NCBI GenBank assembly: GCA_000827495.1
Contig: KN817624.1
Location: 3,803 to 67,802 of the forward strand
Origin: Hypholoma sublateritium FD-334 SS-4
Taxonomy: Eukaryota > Basidiomycota > Agaricomycetes > Agaricales > Strophariaceae
Direction: 5' to 3'
DNA: 64,000 nt
Part shown: piece after piece, positions 1 through 10,364 of the stretch
How the letters are laid out: each line of letters begins with the position of its first letter
Position numbering within the stretch: position 1 is the first letter of the stretch
Notes under the pieces: model-generated
Database searches by the model: none
What the model was told of the DNA's origin: nothing
Seen by the model: only the letters and a program-made list of their open reading frames with translations
Position numbers and translations under genes: made by a program

Positions 1-949
1 ATATATTGACTATAATATTTGGCGGATACATAGTACTGCATAGTTAAATGCCCCATAATTCCCGCAAACTCTGCGGCATGATAATTGTACCTCCGGCAAG
101 AGGGAATTGTGATTCCATGCCCGGAAACAACAACCAGCAATTGATAATTACAATTCTCTTCCCGGAAACAATTCAGGCAATAGGGAAATGTAATCCTAAA
201 CCCATGAGTGATTCATGCATTGAATTTATAATTGTATATAGGGTTGGCATTGCAATTATATGCCNGGAAATAACTCCAGCAGTGAAGTTATCACAGTTTA
301 GTTGACCGCAATTATAATGTAACAACTCAGTTCTTGTAAATGATTCCCGCAGTTGTTTATATCAATCTTCAAGTTGCTAATTTCTTCTGTTTGTCAAGCT
401 TTTCATCGTACTGGGGCAATGTTTTCTGTTGAACACAGATCTATGTCTCAAATCNGTTGCAGGATAGGTGTTGAGTATTCCTCAGGTAGTGCAATCCACC
501 ATTGCAAACCACAGAAAGAACTATGTCACACTTTACGAAGTCTGTATCATGGCCACAGCATACACGGAAGAATCTTTTTATCTTGTATGAACTATACCAT
601 CTCAATCTATTTTATTTTCATTGCAGAATCTAATTCTGTACGGTTATGGGCTACATAATTTGTCTATTGCTAATTATATGGAGTTTTCTAATTCATACAA
701 ACATCTAGCAAGTGGCGAAAAATGAATAGTTAAAGAAACTGCAATACACACTCAATCTTTTGATAGGTATACTGTTATTTCATTGCCCAATCTAGTTCCA
801 GGGACGTTGTTGTGGTACATATACTCATAATCAGTTACTTACATGTATTAATTTCATTATGGCTGTATTTACAGTTATAATTCCATTGCCTGCATGATTT
901 CTGTGTGTACAATGGNAATGCCTACATTAATTTCAATGTCTTGTGCATT
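1..949. other. AT-rich repetitive DNA, no gene seen
   Basis: No convincing reading frame. The stretch is AT-rich with irregularly repeated short motifs (CCGGAAA, AATTGTAAT, TTCCGGC-like) spaced roughly every 40-60 bases, so it looks like the degenerate edge of the minisatellite that follows. Ambiguous bases occur at 265, 455 and 916. Short open frames here show no family resemblance. Confidence 0.5.
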
Positions 950-1200
950 GCCGGTGAGCTTTTGATAGTTTCTGGTGTGTTTCCGCCAGCCATTTATCAT
1001 TTCCGCAGTGTTGCCGCACACTGTTTATAATTTCCGGTACGTTGCCGCTGTGCTTTTTATAGTTTCCGCTGTTGCCGCGCGCTTTTTATAGTTTCCGCTG
1101 TTGCCNTGCGCTTTTTATAATTGCTGGAGTGTTGCCNGTGAGCTTTTATAGTTTCCGTGATGTTGCCGCACACTGTGTATGGTTCCGGACACTGTTCCGC
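950..1200. repeat. ~30-bp degenerate minisatellite (GTTGCCGC...TTTATAGTTTCCG)
   Basis: A head-to-tail array of about 29-31 base units, each starting GTTGCC(G), running through CTTTTTATAG and ending TTTCCGCT. At least five consecutive units can be read between about 1033 and 1180, with looser ones on either side. Two ambiguous bases (1106, 1137) fall at the same place in adjacent units, directly after GTTGCC, as expected when repeats collapse during assembly. Confidence 0.75.
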
Positions 1201-1306
1201 AAAGCTATGTTACTGTATATATTATGCCCTATTGCGGCAGTGCACTGTATGGGTGCACAATTTTCATGCCTGTTGCCGGCAGGCATGACAGGCAGATTAT
1301 CATTTT

Positions 1307-1490
1307 TTCCGTGCCTGCGGCGCATGGTATTTCCGGCAAGCTAATTTTTACATTACCGGCAGCGGCAACATTTTGGTATTTTTTTCCGTGCCTGCGGCGC
1401 ATGGTATTTCCGGCAAGCTAATTTTTAAATTACCAGCAGCGGCAACATTTTGGTATTTTTTTCCGTGCCTGCGGCGCAATGCATTTCTGG
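1307..1490. repeat. 77-bp tandem repeat, about 2.4 copies
   Basis: The string TTCCGTGCCTGCGGCGCA recurs at 1307, 1384 and 1461, exactly 77 bases apart. The intervening sequence (TTTCCGGCAAGCTAATTTTT, then the CAGCGGCAACATTTTGGTA block) is nearly identical between copies 1 and 2; copy 3 decays after about 30 bases. Same TTCCGG/GCCGGC vocabulary as the upstream minisatellite, so probably one expanding repeat field. Confidence 0.85.
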
Positions 1491-1694
1491 CAGCCTATAT
1501 ATTTATATTCCGGCAGCCATACACTACGGCAGTTATATCTAGTACCCGCGGAATGTGTATTTTTTGCTGGCCTGCGGCGCAACAAGTTTCCGGCAGCATA
1601 ATTTTTTATTGCCTGCCTTATGTGCGGGAACATTATTCCGCTGCCGTGCAGCTATGTGTACTGCCGGAGGCTTGTCCGTGGGCCATTTCACACT

Positions 1695-1785
1695 TCCAGC
1701 GGGCCCGCTGGACCATATCATATGGCTACATAAAGGTTACCTAATTTGGTATGTGCAGATTCGCCGGTTCAGCGGGCCCGCTGAA
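1695..1785. repeat. Pair of 18-bp perfect palindromes
   Basis: TCCAGCGGGCCCGCTGGA (1695-1712) and TTCAGCGGGCCCGCTGAA (1768-1785) are each perfect palindromes sharing a 14-base core. Both are followed by a CATATCATATGG/CATATGATA-like segment, so the unit of duplication is longer than the palindrome. Function unknown; could be element ends, cruciform-forming DNA or a protein-binding site. Confidence 0.8.
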
Positions 1786-1850
1786 CCCATATGATACAGC
1801 TACACTGTAGCCATTCGCTGGACCGTGTCATGTGCCCCACTGTAACATAG

Positions 1851-2915
1851 GTACCTGACAACCTCGCTTATTGTCTGCAGCGTCGTTTTGACGCGACGGG
1901 GACACTGGAACATTTGCAAACAGCGCTGGAAATGCATCGCGAAGTGCTTCTCTTACGTCCTACACCCCACCGATACCGTGATCAGGCACTTGTCAATATT
2001 GCTCGCTGCTTGTGCCTTCGCTTTGAAAAACAGGGATCAATGGCCGATATCGAGGAAGCCATTTGCAAGGATTCGATGGCACTTGAGCTACGAATACCCC
2101 ACTCTCCATTTCACGCAACATCCTTGAGTCGTCTTGGACGTGACTTTTTTGCCCGTTTTCAGACAACAGGCAACGACACAGATCTTGATGAAGCAATTCT
2201 GCTTCTCAATAGGGCCGTAGAAGATCGTCTCCCTTCCAATGAGCGCAAATACCCAGAATTTTTGGAAAGTCTTGCGGAGGCCCTTAGAAGTCGTTTTGAG
2301 CTCAGATGCATGCAGAAGGATTTAGACGACTCCATCGCGATGCACGAGAAGGCGCTCGCACTGTGCAAATTAGGCACATCGGCTTATTGTGACTCACTCA
2401 TTGGCCTGGCCAGTGCCCTGCTCACAAGTTATAGACACACAGAGTCAGAAGAACTCTTGCAAAGGATTGACAACATCATGAAGGAGGCCCTACCTCTGAG
2501 CCCACTATCTCATTTCCATTCCCTCCAAGCACGACACAATTGCGCCCAGGCTCTTCGTTATATGGCTCGACAAACACACCGACAGCAAGACTTGGATGAT
2601 GCCTGCGGCCTATATGACGACTCTCTACGTTTATGCCCACAGGGCCATTATTTCCGTCTAACCGCACTTGAAGGTTTTGCCCACGTCCTGTATGATCGTT
2701 TCGAACAGACCAATTTTCTAGGAGATCTGATTCGATGCATTGGCTTACTCAAGGAGCTTGCCACCCTCGTCTCGTTCTCCAAGCCTAGACACAGGAACGG
2801 TTTCGAGACGCTCGTAAATGCTTTGAAGTCGCGTTTCGATCAAGCTGGAGATAATGAAGACCTTACTGAAGCCAGTCGTATTTTTCTTCTGTCTAACTTA
2901 TTACCCTCTCGTTGA
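1851..2915 (+). pseudogene. TPR-repeat protein fragment (TPR/CHAT-type family)
   Basis: One uninterrupted frame, open from 1851 to the stop at 2913-2915 (about 354 residues), with no clear start: the frame is closed by TAG at 1848-1850, where ATAG|GT could also be a splice acceptor. It contains a series of ~45-residue helical repeats with the pattern LxxRFxxTGxxxDLDEAIxLxxxAV, for example around 2180-2350, typical of the long TPR arrays of Agaricomycete TPR/CHAT proteins. The C-terminal CHAT protease-like domain is absent and the 5' side runs straight into repeat DNA. It is therefore most likely a truncated relic; a missing upstream exon is the alternative. TPR assignment is fairly firm, family assignment inferred. 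Confidence 0.6.
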
Positions 2916-3212
2916 GAATTCCGTAGTACATCAATGCTTGACACGATATTGAAATAATAGAAAGTGGTTCATGAACAGTTTGTCGGAAGTGCATCAAAGC
3001 AAATCAGTCTACGGTCTTACAGCAAGAACTTCCATGGTACTTTTCTAGATGTGTACTGATTTAGATGCGATAACAATTCTCCGAGATTCTCAGGTAGGTA
3101 TATATATTGGCGGTGTCGACGGGGGGAAACCATCATCTCTTGATCACGACCTGACATTCTTGTACAACTTGAACCCCATTCCTGCACGGTGTGTAGATAT
3201 TTAACTGTTGCA
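2916..3212. other. Intergenic, no gene seen
   Basis: Short spacer between the TPR fragment and the small Cys-rich ORF. It includes a G-run (GGGGGG, about 3121) and no recognisable gene. Confidence 0.4.
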
Positions 3213-3219
3213 TATAAAA
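3213..3219 (+). promoter_or_regulatory. TATA box of the small Cys-rich ORF
   Basis: TATAAAA lies 38 bases upstream of the ATG at 3251. Such a short leader is plausible for a small inducible fungal gene; this placement is part of the reason to take the ORF seriously. Confidence 0.35.
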
Positions 3220-3250
3220 TCTACAGATTGAAAATCCGCCTTACAGTAAG

Positions 3251-3454
3251 ATGGCGTGCCCTGGAGCAAGCTGCACATGTGGCTGCCAAACCATCGCTGA
3301 TGAAAACTCCAATGTACGCAAGGGAACAGGAAAAGAGACCAAGCCTGCCCCGACGCCAACAGCTGGCGCAGAACCGTGCGATGCAACCAAAACTGATAAA
3401 AAGCCAATATTCATAAATGGGTGCCTTTGCGATGAAATTGTCATTAATGAATGA
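3251..3454 (+). CDS. Small Cys-rich protein, metallothionein-like (candidate)
   Basis: A 67-residue ORF beginning MACPGASCTCGCQ. Seven cysteines: C3, C8, C10, C12 as a CxCxC cluster at the N terminus, C43, and C58/C60 as a second CxC near the C terminus. The middle is a Lys/Thr/Pro-rich linker without hydrophobic segment or signal peptide, so a cytosolic protein would be expected. Fungal metallothioneins bind Cu, Zn or Cd through CxC thiolates and are often this short, but seven cysteines is low for the length and the spacing is not one I can match to a named family. A TATA box sits just upstream. It could be a chance ORF or one exon of a longer gene. Confidence 0.35.
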   Translation: MACPGASCTCGCQTIADENSNVRKGTGKETKPAPTPTAGAEPCDATKTDKKPIFINGCLCDEIVINE

Positions 3455-4217
3455 TGTGGAATTGGGGCGAAGCAAAAACATTAGGATGGCGGGGGGGACT
3501 TTGACTAGCAGACTCAGCAGAGGGATCATAGAAAACAAGTGCAATTATTTCGGGAAAGATTGCTTTGCCTAGTTTCTCCTGACCGCGTGACCTATGGCAG
3601 GACTCGATTTGATTCCAGTCCTTACTCTGTCCGAAAAGTGATCGAATTTGACTTCGTCCTATGGAGTTGAATCAACTTCCGGTACTTCCGTATAATGGTT
3701 CGCAAACTAAGTGGAAAGATAGAACACTTACGAGATTCGCCAAACTTTGGGACCGTCCAAGGACCGTCTCTACCTTCAATGCTTCACATACTTTCCCAGG
3801 CGGAGATTGACGGCCCTGATTTGCGTTTTCGACTTGTACCTCGAGGTTTACCTGATGAGGCCGCCTGATCCTTCTTCAATCTAAAAACGCCCCGGGTTTG
3901 ATGACCTCTCGTCGACTGGCGATGAGCTCGATGAAGCTTGGGGATTCCGTCTCCACCTTACGTCTGTCCATATCAGGACTCAGTACTCAGCATCTATGAA
4001 TACTCGACTGGAAGCTAACCAGAAGTATAGCTCACCACTCCAAAGGTGCAGCCGCGTTGCTGTACATTTTTCAGCTCCGGGATCCATGTCTGCGAAGACG
4101 TATCAAGCTTGTGTCAAGCCATCGCACGACCACGTCGTCGTTAGAGAGAAACATGAGCTGGTGGTCGTGAGACCAAAATAACTCTCTGTTGACGCTGGTA
4201 GTGACTTTCGTGAATGT
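3455..4217. other. Intergenic, no gene seen
   Basis: About 760 bases with only short open frames lacking codon bias or domain signals. Nothing repeated elsewhere in the window was noticed here. Confidence 0.4.
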
Positions 4218-5275
4218 CCAGAATCCAGATCCAGTGCATGAACACGGGCTTACTCGTCGTACTCAAATAGCCTCACGTCATCCTGCCCGCCGATCCACCG
4301 CCGTCCTGCGCCCTACTACTCTCCGCAGCGCACGCCCTGGTTCGCCTCGCCTCGGCGGGCAGAGCCTCGCTGGCCGCAGAGTGCTTCCGCCGTCGTACGC
4401 ACGATTGGGGCTCTGCGCCCGCATATATATCTGTCACACCCGCCTTCTGATGCGACGCCCAGGGGTACTCTCAACGCCCGTGCGCAGCGTCTGCGTGTGC
4501 GCCGCCGACACCCAGCCCGTCTTCGTATCCTCGCATCACACCGCGCCACCCACCACATCTCGATTCTCCATCCCACAGAGCGCATACATCCGCAGCGCAG
4601 CGCGCGTCGACGGCAGCGCTTGCATCCCATGACAATACGCAACGGTGCGCGTCCTACGCGTCGAAATCGCGACACGATGCCCCCGCCTCGTACGCCCTCG
4701 ACGGCCAGTGCGCGTGAGCGGTTTCGCTCCGTCAGCTGCGCCCCACATCGCCCCATAAAACGCGCACAGTGCGCGGTCTGGGCTGCCCATCCGCGCCGCA
4801 CCTCCTCATCGCGAGACCATCGCTCCGCCGTCGTCGTCGTGCTCGCTGGAAAAGTCGCCGAGTGGGAAGAACGCGCGGCGTGCGCTCTCCCGTGCGTTTA
4901 ATCGGTAAGCTTTGGGATTTGAAGCGGTGCTGGTCGGCGCGCTCTTGTTGTTTTGTTTTCCTTGCTTTGGTTTGTTTTGGTTTGTTTTGTTTCCTTCTCC
5001 ATCTCTGTAGATGCGCTGTGCTCGTCCTCCCTGCTAACCCGTCCTCGTCGTCTCTAGTTCTTTTTCTATCTAGACCTGCCTCACTCTTATTCCCGCTATT
5101 TCTCCTCCGTCGTCTCTCGTCTTATTTTCTCGCTTTCTGTTTCGGACATGATTGTTATAAAGTTTATAAGCAACATATCTTCTGTTTCTGGCTTTTTTAT
5201 TGTTTCTTATTGTTTTAGACGCCTCTGTACCGATTCACTCGCGTTTCGTATCCTTAGCCTGCTAGTTAGGCTTTA
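4218..5275 (+). repeat. Dispersed ~1-kb repeat, copy A
   Basis: A two-part unit: a GC-rich first half (about 4230-4900) and a pyrimidine/T-rich second half (4900-5275). It is homologous in inverted orientation to 34105-35047. Matching landmarks are GAACACGGG(C/T)TTACTCGT at the start, CATC(C/T)TG.GCCGATCCACCGCC next, CTGTAGATG, TATTCCCGCTATTTC-like blocks, AACATATCTTCTGTTTC and CGTATCCT.TAGCCTGCTAG at the end. No protein frame is conserved between copies, and neither terminal inverted repeats nor an obvious target duplication can be seen, so it is probably a non-autonomous element or a structured non-coding unit. Confidence 0.75.
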
Positions 5276-5949
5276 TTTAACGGACTTGGTATTCGCTTGC
5301 GGCATCATACCACACGAGCTCAACTCCGGCTGACTGGAGACTGTCCCATGGGGGAATCCAGAAATACGCCGTCAAAAGAATAGTATGCAAAAATATAGCG
5401 CCGCCTTTCCAATATCCTTTTCAACGTGCGTGTTTTAGGTGGAATAATCACTGTGAAGTCTCTGAGGACCAAAAGTAGCCTTATTTTCTGCTACTATATT
5501 TTTAAACAATGCATCGTTTTCACAGTATTGAGAAGCGACAACATATGCTCAGGCCCGAGACCATGGGAAGCGGGTATGGACCGATGTGGATCCCGACTCC
5601 GGAGGCAGAGAAAGATACATCAGAGTTATTAGGGTTTACCACAGACAAAATTAAGTACAAGTATAGGACTAAAAATACTCACCACTCAAATGCATGTGTA
5701 CAGTAATCGTCAACGGCGAAGATAAAGCAGGTGGAAAGTTTCCTTCAAGGTAATTCATTTGTCCAGGAGCCGTTAACCTTGCGCCTGACTTGCGCAATAA
5801 ATTGACAAACGAGCGCAGATTCTGCTCACTGTGCGCATCACAGAGCCAACACCGAGGTAGTCGACATTGGACTCGGGACCGCATTGACACACGTTTCCGA
5901 AGTACTTGATTACCGCTGTAGTGGTCGGTGTGACCTCACAGCACTGTTT

Positions 5950-6385
5950 CCAATGATAGCTTCATTGGAAAACCGCGTGGAGATCAGATAGCAAAAGAGT
6001 TCTCGTTGGCCGTAAAATGTGGCCAAAAGAGAACTCCGGGACGGTATAAGATAGTAGAGAGCGCAATTTTAAGTCTTTTCGGCGTGATGCGAGAGATAAA
6101 GGCGCTTGCAACTCGTTCGCTAATAAGTAGTGAGGCCGAGGCACAGGCAAGGCAAGCGTCTTACTAAAAATAGATTCTGATTTATTTTTGGATCCCAGTA
6201 GCACGCAGCGAAGCGACGGGGAACTGCAGCCCGTTTACATGCCTATTTGCCTAGCGAGGCGGCAGAAGCGAGCACCCAGCGAAGTGGTAAATCTGCCCTA
6301 ACGTGGGCGGCGTTCTCGCGCGAGCTCGAATGTCTTATTGCTAATTATTAGACTTGAGTCAAGTTCCTTTAACCGCAATAAAAAA
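5950..6385. mobile_element. ~430-bp insertion in the peroxidase 1 upstream region
   Basis: Defined by comparison with the inverted duplicate. In copy 2 the sequence runs from CAGCACTGTTT directly into an AAAAGTGGTTCCCGTAGGCG block; in copy 1 the same two blocks (CAGCACTGTTT ending about 5949, and GAGCTTCCCATAGACG from about 6393) are separated by about 430 bases. The insert starts with the hairpin CCAATGATAGCTTCATTGG and contains another stem (GAGTTCTC...GAGAACTC, about 5998-6043) and AGCGAAGCG/AGCGAGGCG motifs. No protein frame is evident. Exact ends and any target duplication are not certain; deletion from copy 2 is the alternative. Confidence 0.55.
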
Positions 6386-6578
6386 AGAATAAGAGCTTCC
6401 CATAGACGTGGAGGCGTTTTCTCGGGTGCCGGTAAAGTATCGTTATGTGAGATTAACTAATTTTTTAAAATCTCACAGCCAGCGAAATGTGGTCTAAAGG
6501 TGTTGTTACTACTGATGTACCTGTTCGATGGGTCAACTCATTCTGTCCGTAAAAATATACCACGTCTCACAGAAAAGG

Positions 6579-6584
6579 TATAAG
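6579..6584 (+). promoter_or_regulatory. TATA element of peroxidase 1
   Basis: TATAAG, 91 bases before the ATG, within CTCACAGAAAAGGTATAAGA, a string shared with the peroxidase 4 promoter and nearly with peroxidase 2. Confidence 0.6.
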
Positions 6585-6669
6585 AGGAGGGGTGAAATAT
6601 CCAGCTAGAGTCAAGGCAGCGCCAGTCTTCCATTCTTCTACACCTCCAGCCAGTTTACTTCGGTCAACA

Positions 6670-8389
<1,720 letters not shown>

Positions 8390-8836
8390 ACGGGACGGCG
8401 CTCGTTCTTGTACTTCCATATTTATTATGTCGAATTGTAGCCCTATATTCTGCCCGTAGACAACGAAAGTGCAGTTGAATAAATATTGTTTGAAGATAGA
8501 TACATACATATCGATACTTGCAGCGATGTATCGGACCTGATGCCTATCAAATTCAATGGTAAGCGTATTAACGATGAACGACCCGGTTACTGGTGCTACA
8601 CTTCAAGGTAGGCTCGCCAGAGCGCGAAGAGCGAAGTACTACCATGAGCTCAGCTGATTACTTAAATTGTGGCAAGACGCGACGGATCATTCCGGATGAC
8701 ATAGACACTTCCATATTTGGCCCTTGATTGATCTCTTTCAACCGTTTTCTTTCTCGCTGTCCAGCTCTTGCACGACCTTTGCTGTTTCTCCGAGCCTCAC
8801 TTGCTATTTCTGCGTCATCAGCTCCATTGCGCTTGC
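8390..8836. other. Peroxidase 1 3' flank and BTB gene promoter
   Basis: The first ~125 bases are the duplicated peroxidase 3' flank, including an AATAAA signal near 8478. The rest carries GACGCGACGGATC (about 8677), also found upstream of the second BTB gene (about 13137), so this is probably shared BTB promoter sequence. Confidence 0.45.
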
Positions 8837-9989
8837 ATGTCGTCAGCCGGACCTCCTTCTAAGCGAAGGCGACAGGTGGAATCGGATGAGACCCCAGACT
8901 CCGACGAGCCTGTGAAGCAAAGCGCTCGATGCTGGTTCGACGACGGCAATGTGATTCTTCAAGCTGAACGCGTCCAATTTCGCGTACATCGTTCCGTTCT
9001 CGCCTACCACTCGGATATCATGAAGGACTGCTTTGGATGTCCCCAACCTGAGGATGCAGAAACCCTGGACGGATGTCCAGTGACCCATCTCCCTCAGGAT
9101 TCAGCGGCAGACATCGAAAATATGTGTGTCCTTCTCTACGGAGCTAAACAGTGCGTTATAGATTCACCACGATCTCAGAGGCTTATGTGGCATTCTTTGG
9201 CATTTTCAGCGTCAACCTTGATGCAATTGAGCAGCCTTATTTGATGACGATGATACGTATTGGTCGCAAATATGAGATACGCACATTTACCGAGATGGCG
9301 TTGGCGTATCTCCGGAAGCTGTTTCCTCGGGATCAAGAATTATGGGTGGCCTCTCGTCCAAAAGTTCACGAGATTGTCACCAACTCAAAAGACTTTCTAT
9401 TTGATATCGTCAACTTGGCCTATGAAAATGAAATACCCTCTATCTTGCCCGCCGCGTTGCTAGACCTGTATACCCATCACAGCTTGGTGCGTCTGAGATC
9501 TCTAATTACAACCATTCCCACTGATTTACCTTCGTGGCTCAGGATGAAATCTTACGTGGAATTGAGCTTCCGGATCAGCGACGAGCAATGCTAGTACCCA
9601 AATTGATGCACACTTGCGTGCTCAGTCGAGCGGCCTATTCAAATATCTTCACTCGTTATCTGCTAGCATTTTTGGGACCTATCCAAGGGGATGCAGGTGA
9701 AGTCACGTACCTTATCCCTCGTCGTCTCTGCGACAACAAATCGGGTTGCATAAGAGCCCTCATAGATCTAATCTCTTGCTTGAGTGGATCCGCGGAAACA
9801 GAACGTGGCACCGTTGATTTTCCTGTCGTCCTCCAAGACCTGCGCTCTACGCTTCAATTCTGCCCTGCCTGTATAGTGTTACTCGAAATCACTTTTGCAC
9901 GGAGCTCAAAAAGGTGGTGGAAATGTCTTCCAAAGGTTATAAAATTGCCTTGCTGGGAGGAGATAAAAGACTTTGACGACGGGGCGTAG
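8837..9989 (+). CDS. BTB/POZ domain protein, copy 1
   Basis: Three exons: 8837-9150, 9210-9486, 9543-9989; 345 residues. The N terminus is a short basic/acidic lead (MSSAGPPSKRRR...). A BTB fold spans about residues 30-170: FDDGNVILQAERVQFRVHRSVL, then IENMCVLLYG, then a helical segment with MIRIGRKYEI and AYLRKLFP. This arrangement is common in expanded Agaricomycete BTB families, often thought to act as protein-interaction or ubiquitin-ligase adaptors; the actual partner is unknown. The C-terminal third has Cys pairs and an RWWKCLP motif that also ends the other two copies. An in-frame upstream ATG (8768) exists, but 8837 gives the start best matching the pseudogene copy (MSSTDAPLPKRKR). 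Confidence 0.85.
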
Positions 9990-10364
9990 CCTCAACCTTG
10001 CTTCCATGGCATTGAATAGGCAAGTTTACGTATCCAAAATAACATTCCCTTTGAAAGTTGACGAACCTTGGACGTACGCCCGCATAACGCTCATTATGGC
10101 ACTCCTCAATGTCATTTCCGTTTTGGGATGCCTCAGACACGTGTGTAACACAAGGTGCGTTGCTTGATCCATGTTTGTGCAAAAGTCACTAATATAAGTA
10201 GACTGGGCCCATGGCAGTTGCTTGGAGGCGCTTGGATGCGGCGCGCTTTATGAGAGGCCGTGTGGCATCGTCTGCACCACAGGCCGGGATGTTCGTCCTC
10301 TTAAATACTCTGCTACTGGCAGTTATTTTCATCTCCACCTTTTGCATATCAGCCATAAAACGCG
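9990..10364. other. Intergenic
   Basis: Spacer between BTB copy 1 and the next gene. No supported coding region; short frames only. Confidence 0.4.

Noticed and set aside
4189..4901. Overlapping frames of 130-160 codons on both strands
   Set aside because: They lie in dispersed repeat copy A, are Arg-rich translations of CG-rich DNA, and are not conserved as protein in copy B.
8768..8836. Upstream in-frame ATG for BTB copy 1
   Set aside because: The added residues (MHDLCCFSEP...) have no counterpart in the other copies, while MSS..KR at 8837 matches the pseudogene start.
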